From positions 2,082,891 through 2,146,890 of the forward strand of contig NZ_ML214297.1 in assembly GCF_004698125.1 (NCBI RefSeq): 64,000 nucleotides of DNA, read 5' to 3'. The translations under genes and the position numbers were made by a program. This DNA is from Halosimplex halophilum. Its GTDB lineage: Archaea > Halobacteriota > Halobacteria > Halobacteriales > Haloarculaceae. Below are positions 52,624-60,321 of this stretch, in pieces. The stretch's first letter is position 1. Each line of letters begins with the position of its first letter. The notes beneath the pieces were generated by a model, which had not been told where the DNA came from, searched no databases, and saw nothing but the letters and a program-made list of their open reading frames with translations.

Positions 52624-53636
52624 CCGCCGTCGCCCCTCCCGCCGGCGTCCGCGTCACCGCCGGCGTCCGCGTCGGCGTAGGTCGCCTCGATCCGCCGCAG
52701 CGTCTCGACGGCCGCCCGCTCGCGATCGGCGGTCGGTTCCGCCCCTCCGTAGCGCACCTCCTCGAAGATGTCGGTGAGCCGGGCCACGTCCGCCGGGTCC
52801 ATCCCCGCGGCCGTCGCGGCCGTCGCGAACTCCGCGGGCGTGCTCGACTCCGGCCGGTCGACCGCGAGGTGCTCGGTCATCGCCGCCCACGCCCGGTAGA
52901 CCTCGTTCTCGAACTCGTCGGTCTCCTCGATGCGGTCGGCCGCCCGCCCCGCGGCCGCGCCGACCGCCCGCACGTCCGCCGACGGTTCCGGCTCGGGGTC
53001 CTCGTCCTCGCCGCCGGACTCGTACTCCTCGCGCTGGTCGTGGTTGCCGGTCAGCACCAGCGCGGCGACGGCGACCAGCGTGGCGACCACGAGCACCAGC
53101 AGCGCGGCCGTCGAGAACGACGGCGCCGCGACCGTGCTCTGGCCGCCGAACAGCCCGCCGCCCTCCTGTGCGGGCCGCCCGCCGTCGGCCAGCGAGAGCA
53201 GCCCCGGGTCCGTCCGGCAGGTCGTGAAGAGCAGGTAGAGGAAGAAGCCGGGGTAGCCGACCACGAAGACGGCGGCCAGCCCCGTCGCCGCGTCGTCGAG
53301 CCAGCGCCCGACGGAGAACACCCCGAAGACCCCGAACAGCAACAGCAGCTGGACGAGCGGCTGTTTGAGCCACGGCTGGCAGAGCTGGAACGGCGTCCCC
53401 TCCTCGAAGTCGAAGTCGAGGTCCAGCGGCGAGTTCGACCGGCTCCTGCTGTCGCCGGTCGACTCCTCGGCGGGGGTGCGGTCGCCGCCCAGCTCGTCGA
53501 CCGGGCCGGTGTAGCCGGCGCCGGCCGACGGGTCCGGGTTCGTCGTCGAGTCCAGCGTCGCCGCGGCGAAGGCGATCACCGCGACGCACAGGACCGCGAG
53601 GGCGACCGTCCGGGGACTCAGACGTGACGGATCCAC
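52620..53636 (-). CDS. DUF4129-domain membrane protein
   Basis: 338 residues. A signal-anchor (RTVALAVLCVAVIAFAAATL), an outside loop of about 80 residues, membrane segments near 95-150 and 185-205, and a C-terminal DUF4129 domain (about 225-320: NEVYRAWAAMTEHLAVDRPE, SSTPAEFATAATAAGMDPADVARLTDIFEEVRYGG). DUF4129 is usually the tail of transglutaminase-like TgpA proteins; here it stands alone. First gene of the four-gene operon. Confidence 0.87.
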   Translation of the reverse strand: MDPSRLSPRTVALAVLCVAVIAFAAATLDSTTNPDPSAGAGYTGPVDELGGDRTPAEESTGDSRSRSNSPLDLDFDFEEGTPFQLCQPWLKQPLVQLLLLFGVFGVFSVGRWLDDAATGLAAVFVVGYPGFFLYLLFTTCRTDPGLLSLADGGRPAQEGGGLFGGQSTVAAPSFSTAALLVLVVATLVAVAALVLTGNHDQREEYESGGEDEDPEPEPSADVRAVGAAAGRAADRIEETDEFENEVYRAWAAMTEHLAVDRPESSTPAEFATAATAAGMDPADVARLTDIFEEVRYGGAEPTADRERAAVETLRRIEATYADADAGGDADAGGRGDGG

Positions 53637-53792
53637 ACCCGCTCTAGTGGATTCCGACCCTTAGGGGTACCGGGCGCGGCGACCGGTGACGGCCGGTTCG
53701 ACGAGCGCCGGCCCCGACCCGCCGGCGTCGGCCGCGGTCCGACGGGTCGCGCCCGCCGACCCGCCGTCGTCCGCCGCGGCCCAGCGGTCCGC

Positions 53793-54641
53793 TCAGCGGT
53801 TCGTCGACGGTTTGGGCGGCATGTGTCGCTTGTGTCGCGTCGCCGCGCACCACTCCTGCAGCCGGGTCACGACCGAGCGGTCGATCCCCAGGCGGTCGGC
53901 GACCGCCCGCGGCTCCCGCCCCTCGTCGACGTGCAGGCGCAGCGCCCGGTCGACCGTCTCGGCGTCGACGTCGAGTCGCTCCGTGTCGGTCGCGTCGCCC
54001 GGCGGCGCGCGGTCCTCGCCGTCGAGCACGTCGACCGGCAGGTCCATCGCCCCGGCGAGCGCGCGCACCTCCGTCCGGTAGAGGTCGCCGAACAGGAGGC
54101 AGTCGACGCCGGTCTCGCCGTACTTCGTCGCCGACCCGAGCAGCCGGGCCGTGCGGTCGACCGGCCCCACGACGAGCGCCCCCCGGCGGTTGGCGAAGTA
54201 GTAGGCCGTCGCCGTCCGGAAGCGCTCGACGGCGTTGTCCGCCGCGACCAGGTCGTCGGCGGGGCCGCCCGCCGCGCCGACCGTCTCCTGGAAGGCCGCG
54301 AGCACGGGCTGCAGCTGCAGCCGCCGGTGGTCGATCCCCAGCATCTCCGCGACCGTCTCGGCGGTCCGGGCGGTCGCCTCGTCGGTCAGCCCCGCCGGCA
54401 TCGCGAGCCCGAGCACGTCGTCGGCGCCGACCGCGTCGACGGCCAGCGCCGCCGCCGTCGCGGTTGCGACCCCGCCGTCCAGCGGCACGACCAGCCCCTC
54501 GGCGTCGGCGTCGGCGACCAGGTCGACGAGAAACTCCGGCAGCAGCTCCTGGAGCCGCCTGAGCGCGACGGCCGTCGTCGCCAGCCCGGTCTCGTCGCGG
54601 GGCAGGTCCAGCACGCGCGGGTGCCTGGCCGCGTCACTCAC
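53793..54641 (-). CDS. NAD+ synthase (NadE)-like protein with altered ATP loop
   Basis: 282 residues with the NadE layout: an early helix, GLVVPLDGGVATATAAALA where NadE has GLSGGIDSAVVAALA, KYGETGVDCLLFGDLYRTEVRALA (in place of KYGDGGVDLxPIxDLxKTxV), and the C-terminal helices DRALRLHVDEGREP to HKRHMPP with the conserved KR. The SGGxDS phosphate motif reads DGGVAT, missing both Ser and the Asp, so ATP binding is doubtful. It may be a regulatory or inactive paralogue of NadE. It sits upstream of the DUF4129 operon on the same strand. Confidence 0.8.
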   Translation of the reverse strand: MSDAARHPRVLDLPRDETGLATTAVALRRLQELLPEFLVDLVADADAEGLVVPLDGGVATATAAALAVDAVGADDVLGLAMPAGLTDEATARTAETVAEMLGIDHRRLQLQPVLAAFQETVGAAGGPADDLVAADNAVERFRTATAYYFANRRGALVVGPVDRTARLLGSATKYGETGVDCLLFGDLYRTEVRALAGAMDLPVDVLDGEDRAPPGDATDTERLDVDAETVDRALRLHVDEGREPRAVADRLGIDRSVVTRLQEWCAATRHKRHMPPKPSTNR

Positions 54642-54890
54642 GGCGTACCACCGCCGGCGTCGGTCGGTTCGCGTCGTTCGCGTGGCGTCGGTCGGTCACA
54701 CTCGATCCGCGCCGCCGACCGCCCTTAGCGGTTACCTACATACCTATTATGGAACCCCTGCACCCCTGATACTCCTTATACACGGTCCACCGCACGCTGG
54801 TCGCCTGGGTGGGAGCGTTGGGCTGGTTCCCGGCGGGATAGCGTGTCCCTACCGCCGGTTGGTCTCCACGGGGAGCGACCGCTTCGACGC

Positions 54891-55898
54891 TCAGTCCCGC
54901 CGGAGGACGACCTCGGTGGTGAACTCGACCGACCGCAGCTCGTCGAGGCTGTCGACGTCGAGTTCCCGCTCGGTGTAGCTCGCCTTCTCCGAGCGGAGGA
55001 CGCCGGTGCGGCCGTCGGCGACGAAGACCGGCTCGAAGCCGGCCGCGTCGAGCGTCTCGAGGAACTCCTCGTACTCGCCGGTCTCCCGCAGGTACCAGGG
55101 GTGGATCTCCAGGAAGAGCACCCCGAGGTCCCCGCGGTCGAGCAGCTCCGACATCCCCCGGACTACCTCGTACTCGTAGCCCTGCACGTCCATCCGGACT
55201 GCGTCGACGGCGTCGAGGGCCACCCCCCGGTCGCGGAGCAGGTCGTCGAGCCGCCGGACGGGCACCTCGACCTCGTCGACGAAGTGGTCCATCCCCATCG
55301 TGTCGCCGACGGTGCCCCAGTTGCTGTGCGTGGAGACGTGCATCGTCGTCCGCGTCGACGACGACCCGACGGCGCACCGGTGACACGACACCGACCCCTC
55401 GAACCCGTTGAGCGCGACGTTCTCCTCCAGGAGCGCGACGTTGTCCGGGAGCGGCTCGACGGCGATCACCTCGCCGTCGCGCCGGCTCAGCGCCGGGTAC
55501 TGGAGGGCGAAGTAGCCGATGTTCGCGCCCACGTCGACCACCGTCAGCGGCCCGCGGTCGTCCTCGAGTCGAGCGAGCTCCCGCCGGTAGGCCTCCGTCG
55601 CCAGCGGCTCCCTGACGCCGTCGCGCAGCAGCTCGCGGGACAGCCCCTCGTCGAGGGCGTCCACCCGCATCCGGAAGTCCAGCACGTCGAGTTCGAGGTA
55701 GCGCTCCTCGTCGTTGTCCCGGAGACGGGTGCGGAACCGGTCGGTCCCCCCGAGCAGGTCGGTGACGTACAGCGACGCCAGGCGGTACCGCGAGAGCGCG
55801 GCCAGGCCGCGGGCCACCCGCAGCCGCGACCTGACGTACGGCAGCGCCGCACGCGGGTTCGACAGGGCCGTTCGTAGCTTGGAGACCACCCGCTGCAT
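54891..55898 (-). CDS. FkbM-family SAM-dependent methyltransferase
   Basis: 335 residues. Motif I LTVVDVGANIGYFALQYPAL (about 118-137), GEVIAVEPLPDNVALLEENVALNG, and VRMDVQGYEYEVVRGM with LGVLFLEIHPWYL are the FkbM signature. These enzymes O-methylate sugars, lipids or polyketides, often in glycan clusters. Transcribed divergently from the PP-loop gene at 56122, with AT-rich promoter sequence (GTATATATGG) between them. Confidence 0.9.
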   Translation of the reverse strand: MQRVVSKLRTALSNPRAALPYVRSRLRVARGLAALSRYRLASLYVTDLLGGTDRFRTRLRDNDEERYLELDVLDFRMRVDALDEGLSRELLRDGVREPLATEAYRRELARLEDDRGPLTVVDVGANIGYFALQYPALSRRDGEVIAVEPLPDNVALLEENVALNGFEGSVSCHRCAVGSSSTRTTMHVSTHSNWGTVGDTMGMDHFVDEVEVPVRRLDDLLRDRGVALDAVDAVRMDVQGYEYEVVRGMSELLDRGDLGVLFLEIHPWYLRETGEYEEFLETLDAAGFEPVFVADGRTGVLRSEKASYTERELDVDSLDELRSVEFTTEVVLRRD

Positions 55899-56053
55899 CT
55901 GTGGTCGTGTCCACCGCGCAGGTCCGTATGAGTATATATGGCTTACACCCGCTCTATACGACTACGTTCTCCGTTCAGCAAACCGTACCGGCCGGTGCGG
56001 ACGGGTAGCGCCGAACTTACTATTTCGCCACACCGTCGAAGGGTACGACGAGC

Positions 56054-56125
56054 ATGTACGCGAATCAGTCGGTCAGGCGGCCCCGTGGCGCCGGCGGCGA
56101 GCCGGGCCGGCGGGGACGCCGATGA
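56054..56125 (+). CDS. Upstream micro-ORF (23 codons) of the PP-loop gene
   Basis: Starts MYANQSVRRPRGAGG, followed by a basic end. Its stop overlaps the next ATG as ATGA. TTACTATTTCG at 56018-56028, about 26-36 bases before its ATG, could be the promoter TATA box, making this the first ORF of the message. It is strongly basic, unlike the acidic haloarchaeal proteome, so a coupling or attenuation role is as likely as a functional peptide. Confidence 0.35.
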   Translation: MYANQSVRRPRGAGGEPGRRGRR

Positions 56126-57432
56126 CCGTCGTCGTCGGGGAACCGACCGTCGAGGGGTCGACTATCGAGTGCGAGGTCACGCCGTCGCGGGACCTCCGGC
56201 GGTTCTTCGCCGGCGACACCGTCCGCGTCGACTACGACGCCGACGTCTCCGACGTGCCGCCCGCGATCGCCGCCATCCCGGCGCTGGCCCACGTCGCGCC
56301 GGTCGCCTGGGCCAGCGGTGCCGACGTGGCGGCGCCGGCGGTCGACGGGGCGTTCCTCGACGCCCTCGACGAGGTGGGTGAGACGCTCGCGCGGATGTAC
56401 CCCGAGTTCGTCGACCCCGGGGAGATCCGGCCGGACGAGGTCGTCCCGACCGCCGACCAGAACCCGGCCGAGGCGTTCGACGACAGCGGCCTGCTGTTCA
56501 CCGGCGGGGTCGACTCCGTCGCCAGCTACGTCCGCCACCGCGAGGCGGAGCCGACGCTGATCGGCGTCCAGGGGTGGGTCGTCGGTCCCGACGAGGACGA
56601 CCGCTGGCGCGGGTTCCGCGAGCACGTCGAACCGTTCGCCGACCGCCGGGGCCTGGACTGTCGCTACGTCAGGTCCAACGCCCTCTCGGTGCTCGACACG
56701 CCGATGTTGCAGGCCCACTACAAGCGCTACGTCGACGGCGCCTGGTACAGCTCGGTCGGCCACGGCCTGGGGCTGCTCGGCCTGTGCGCGCCGCTGGCCC
56801 ACGCCCTCGGCCTCGGGACGGTCCACATCGCGGCCAGCCACACGGCGGCGTTCGACGAGCCGTGGGGCTCGCACCCGGCGATCGACGACCGCGTCCGCTG
56901 GGGCCACTGCCGCGGGAACCACGACGGGTTCGGGCTCACCCGCCAGGAGAAGGTCGAGCGCATCGCCGGCTACGTCGCGGAGACGGGCGAGCGGTTCCCG
57001 CTGCGGACCTGCATCCACGACGACGCCGGCGGGAACTGCAACGACTGCGAGAAGTGCTACCGGACGATCGCCGGGCTCGTCCTCGCGGGGCTCGACCCCA
57101 ACGAGTTCGGCTACGAGGCCGACGAGCGGACGTTCGACGAGATCCGCGCGGCCTTCGAGCGTCGGGCGTTCGTGATGGACGAGCACACCCGCTTCCACTG
57201 GGAGGACATCCAGGCTCACGTCGACATCGACCGGACGTTCCCCGTCGACGGCGCGACCGAGTTCTTCCGGTGGCTGGCGGGCGTCGACGTGGCCGCGGTC
57301 GCCAGCGAGGCGGGCCCGCGGCGCAGCGAGCGGCTGGCCCGGACCGTCGCGCGGCACCTCCCGTATCCCGTCTACGCGTCGCTGTACCCGGTCTACCGGA
57401 ACCTCTCGCGGCTCGCGCCCGGCGGCTCGTAG
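56122..57432 (+). CDS. PP-loop ATPase with QueC-like zinc site, unknown substrate
   Basis: 436 residues. A non-homologous N-terminal part (1-120) precedes the ATP-pyrophosphatase loop TGGVDS (residues 127-132, in LLFTGGVDSVASYVRH) and strands LIGVQGWVVG and CRYVRSNALSV. Cys297, Cys306, Cys309 and Cys312 (RTCIHDDAGGNCNDCEKCYRT) repeat the 9-3-3 spacing of the QueC/ExsB zinc site. QueC makes the nitrile of the archaeosine/queuosine precursor; this protein is longer and diverged, so it may activate another carboxylate or sugar. Its divergent FkbM neighbour suggests glycan or lipid tailoring (inference). Confidence 0.8.
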   Translation: MTVVVGEPTVEGSTIECEVTPSRDLRRFFAGDTVRVDYDADVSDVPPAIAAIPALAHVAPVAWASGADVAAPAVDGAFLDALDEVGETLARMYPEFVDPGEIRPDEVVPTADQNPAEAFDDSGLLFTGGVDSVASYVRHREAEPTLIGVQGWVVGPDEDDRWRGFREHVEPFADRRGLDCRYVRSNALSVLDTPMLQAHYKRYVDGAWYSSVGHGLGLLGLCAPLAHALGLGTVHIAASHTAAFDEPWGSHPAIDDRVRWGHCRGNHDGFGLTRQEKVERIAGYVAETGERFPLRTCIHDDAGGNCNDCEKCYRTIAGLVLAGLDPNEFGYEADERTFDEIRAAFERRAFVMDEHTRFHWEDIQAHVDIDRTFPVDGATEFFRWLAGVDVAAVASEAGPRRSERLARTVARHLPYPVYASLYPVYRNLSRLAPGGS

Positions 57433-57581
57433 CTCGCCGCCCGTCCCGCGGCGAGAGACCCGCGTTCGTCCGCGTCGTCGCTCCGGCGGTAGCGCGTCGA
57501 GGGGGCGACCGGCCGACCGCGTGGCGTGTGCCGGCCGGGGCGTTTTGCCGGCCGGTCCCCTACGACGCCCGATCCAGACGG

Positions 57582-58622
57582 ATGAGCCAGTCATCGCCGT
57601 CCGCGCGGCCGGCCCGGGAGCTCCGCGCCCTCCTCGAGGAGGGCGAGGCGATCACCGTCGTCTGTCACAACAACCCGGACCCGGACTGTCTCGCGAGCGC
57701 GCTCGCGCTCGGGCGACTCGCGGCCGCGGCCGGCATCGACGAGCGACGCATCTGCTACAGCGGCGAGATCTCCCACCAGCAGAACCGCGCGCTCGTCACC
57801 CTGCTCGATATCGACCTGAAGCGGTTCGACCCCGAGCGAGTCCGGGACCGGCCTGCGGGGTCGCTGCTCGCGTTCGTCGACCACTCGGTCCCCGGCCGCA
57901 ACAACCGGGTCCCCCCGGGGACGCCGGTCGACATCGTCGTCGACCACCACCCCGCCGAGGAGATCGACGCCCGCTTCGTCGACCACCGCGAGGCGGTCGG
58001 CGCCACCGCCACCATCTTCACCGAGTACGTCCGCGAGCTGGACGCCGAGCCCGACGAGGCGCTCGCGACGGGGCTGCTGTTCGCCATCCGCCGGGAGACC
58101 CTGGAGTTCCTCCGCGGGACGACCCGCGCCGAGTACGAGGCCGCCGGCTACCTCCACGAGCGGGCCGACACCGACCTGCTCCGCCAGCTGGCCAGCCCGT
58201 CGGTCACCGGCGCCACGCTCGACGCCATCGCCACCGCCATCGAGAACCGCCGGACCCGCGGCGCGGTGCTCATCTCCAACGTCGGCCGGACGACCGAGCG
58301 GGACGCCCTCCCGCAGGCCGCCGACTACCTCCGGACGCTGGAGGGCGTCGAGACCGCCATCGTCTTCGGCATCGTCGGCCGGTCGATCCACCTCAGCGGG
58401 CGGACCGTCGACTCGCGCGTCCACCTCGGCGACGCGCTCGACGACGCCTTCGGCGACGTAGGCACCGCCGGCGGCCACCGCGACATGGCCGGCGGCGAGA
58501 TCCCGCTCGGCGTCTTCGCCGACTACACCGACGACGACGAGCACCTGCTCGCCATGGTCGAACAGGTCGTCAGCGACCGCCTCGTCGCGGAACTCCGGCT
58601 GTCCGACGACTCGTCGGGGTGA
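57582..58622 (+). CDS. DHH-family phosphoesterase (RecJ/NrnA-like)
   Basis: 346 residues. DHH domain with the metal motifs VVCHNNPDPDCLASALAL (DxD), SLLAFVDHSVPG, and IVVDHHPAEE (the DHH motif); DHHA1 domain ends in GTAGGHRDMAGGEIP (GGGH type). Matches the archaeal single-domain nuclease/phosphoesterase group that degrades short oligonucleotides or cyclic-dinucleotide products. No N-terminal TrkA-type domain. Exact substrate undetermined. Confidence 0.9.
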   Translation: MSQSSPSARPARELRALLEEGEAITVVCHNNPDPDCLASALALGRLAAAAGIDERRICYSGEISHQQNRALVTLLDIDLKRFDPERVRDRPAGSLLAFVDHSVPGRNNRVPPGTPVDIVVDHHPAEEIDARFVDHREAVGATATIFTEYVRELDAEPDEALATGLLFAIRRETLEFLRGTTRAEYEAAGYLHERADTDLLRQLASPSVTGATLDAIATAIENRRTRGAVLISNVGRTTERDALPQAADYLRTLEGVETAIVFGIVGRSIHLSGRTVDSRVHLGDALDDAFGDVGTAGGHRDMAGGEIPLGVFADYTDDDEHLLAMVEQVVSDRLVAELRLSDDSSG

Positions 58623-58661
58623 GCGGGCGGCTCGCTGCCGGTCGACCCTCCCGCCCGCCGC

Positions 58662-59264
58662 TCAGACGGTCGTGTACCGGTCCTCGGCCCACGGGTTCGC
58701 CGTGTTCGAGTAGCCGCGTTTCTCCCAGTAGCCCCGCTGGGGCTCGGTGAGGAAGGTGACGCCGTCGACCCACTTGGCGCCCTTGTAGGCGTACTTGTGC
58801 GGGGTGACCACCCGCAGGGGGCCGCCGTGGTCCGACGGGAGCGGGTCGCCGTCGAACTCGCGGACGAACAGCACCTCGCGGCGCATGCACTCCTCCAGGG
58901 GCAGGTTCGTCGAGTAGCCGTCCATCGCGCCGAACATGACGTGGACGGCGTCGTCGTCGACGCCCGCACGCTCGGCGATCTCGGGGAACGGGACGCCCAC
59001 AAACTCGTTGTCGAAGCGGCTCCAGCCCGTCACGCAGTGGAAGTCCTGGCGCTGGGTCTCGGTGGGCAGGTCCCGGAACTCCGCCCAGGAGTAGGTCAGC
59101 TCCTCGTCGACGGCGCCCCGGACGGTGAACTCCCAGTCGTCGGGGTCGAAGTCGGGAGTCTGGTTCAGCGAGAGGACGGGGAACCGCTCGGTCTCGCGCT
59201 GGCCCGGCGGGAGCCGCTCGCCGTCGAACTCCTCGTGGATGTCGGTCACGTCTCTGACGCCCAT
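58662..59264 (-). CDS. Molybdopterin-dependent oxidoreductase (sulfite oxidase/MsrP fold)
   Basis: 200 residues. Compact SUOX-fold protein: FPVLSLNQTPDFDPDDWEFTVRG, TYSWAEFRDLP, and the molybdenum ligand Cys in RQDFHCVTGWSRFDN (about residue 77); GGPLRVVTPHKYAYKGAKWVDGVTF is the cofactor-binding strand. No Tat signal seen, so it should be cytoplasmic, unlike periplasmic MsrP. Substrate unknown (a sulfoxide or similar oxo-compound is typical). Confidence 0.9.
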   Translation of the reverse strand: MGVRDVTDIHEEFDGERLPPGQRETERFPVLSLNQTPDFDPDDWEFTVRGAVDEELTYSWAEFRDLPTETQRQDFHCVTGWSRFDNEFVGVPFPEIAERAGVDDDAVHVMFGAMDGYSTNLPLEECMRREVLFVREFDGDPLPSDHGGPLRVVTPHKYAYKGAKWVDGVTFLTEPQRGYWEKRGYSNTANPWAEDRYTTV

Positions 59265-59388
59265 GGGCCCCCTTGGGCGAGCCGACCCGTAAGCGACCGG
59301 TCTGAGAGTGCCGCCCGCCGCCCGCGGCGCCTGCGCGGGCCGGCCGACGATTTATCGGTCCGCCGGCGGTACACTTCGGCGACCATCG

Positions 59389-59652
59389 ATGCCGGTCATC
59401 AGACTCGAAGCCGACTCGCCCGAGCGCACGCAGATCGGCGAGGGGCTCGTGAAGTTCGCCGTCCAGGCCGGTCGGCTGGAGACCGGCCGCGCGGAGGGGC
59501 GGTACTTCCTCCGCCACGACGACGGCTGCGCCGTCGACGGCCGCCGGATCGCCCCCGGCGACCCGTTCGCCTTCGACACCGAGTCCGGCGAGATCCGCTG
59601 TCTCGACCACGTCGACGAGGCCGCCGCGGCCGCCCGCGCCGAGCGCGAGTGA
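59389..59652 (+). CDS. Small hypothetical protein, 87 residues
   Basis: Starts MPVIRLEADSPERTQIGEGL. Mixed alpha/beta, with a pattern (KFAVQAGRLETGRAEGRYFLR) but no recognised domain. Gene-like composition and a TTTATCG box about 35-40 bases upstream support it. Unassigned in function. Confidence 0.65.
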   Translation: MPVIRLEADSPERTQIGEGLVKFAVQAGRLETGRAEGRYFLRHDDGCAVDGRRIAPGDPFAFDTESGEIRCLDHVDEAAAAARAERE

Positions 59653-59692
59653 GCGGCGCGCGGCACCGACGACAGCCGGGGGAACCGGCCGG

Positions 59693-60088
59693 TCAGTCGA
59701 GGGCGGCGACGACGGCCTCGACCACGTCCAGCGCTCGCTCGACCTCCTCGGGTGATTCGACGAACGCGAGCGTCCGCGGTGGCCGCACCGCTTTCGGCCG
59801 GACGCGCAGGCCCGCGTCCCGCGCCGCCGCGGCCGCCTCGTCGGGCGCCGCGCGGAACTCGATACGCGCCCGGTCGGGGTGGACGGACACCTCCGCGAGT
59901 CGCCGCGACCCGGCGGCCACCGCGTAGGCGACCGTCCCGTCGGCCGTCGGTGCCGGATCGGCCCGCTCGTCGACGACCGACGGACTGTCCGCGCCCGCGG
60001 GACTGTCCGCACCTGCGGAGCCCTCCGCGCTCGCGAGCGCGTCCGCGAGTCGCCGGGCGAGGTCCCGTCCGTCCGGAGCGTCCGACAT
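59693..60088 (-). CDS. Hypothetical protein, 131 residues
   Basis: N-terminal third is Ala/Asp/Ser-rich and disordered; the rest (GTVAYAVAAGSRRLAEVSVHPDRARIEF to ERALDVVEAVVAALD) is a small alpha/beta unit. No motif recognised. Converges with the small gene at 59389. Confidence 0.6.
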   Translation of the reverse strand: MSDAPDGRDLARRLADALASAEGSAGADSPAGADSPSVVDERADPAPTADGTVAYAVAAGSRRLAEVSVHPDRARIEFRAAPDEAAAAARDAGLRVRPKAVRPPRTLAFVESPEEVERALDVVEAVVAALD

Positions 60089-60252
60089 ATCCGCGTCTCC
60101 GTCCGGCGGCCGGAAAACGATCCCGCTCGGCTAGCACGCCGACTGACTGCGCGATACGGGCCGAGTACGTGCGGGATGGCGCCGTCTGGAGCCGGTTACG
60201 TTCGTTTGCCGTCGGCCGGTTCTTTCCGGGCGCCGGGCGAAGGACCGAGACC

Positions 60253-60321
60253 ATGATCGACGACCTGCGGACGGCCGACGCGGCGGAGCAACGGCGGTCG
60301 CGAACCGGGAGGAGTCGATGA
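60253..60321 (+). CDS. Upstream micro-ORF (22 codons) of the flavoprotein gene
   Basis: Starts MIDDLRTADAAEQ and ends basic. Its stop overlaps the ATG of the flavoprotein at 60318 as ATGA. GGACCGAGACC precedes its own ATG. It may couple translation or be translated by chance; see the micro-ORF finding. Confidence 0.3.
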   Translation: MIDDLRTADAAEQRRSRTGRSR

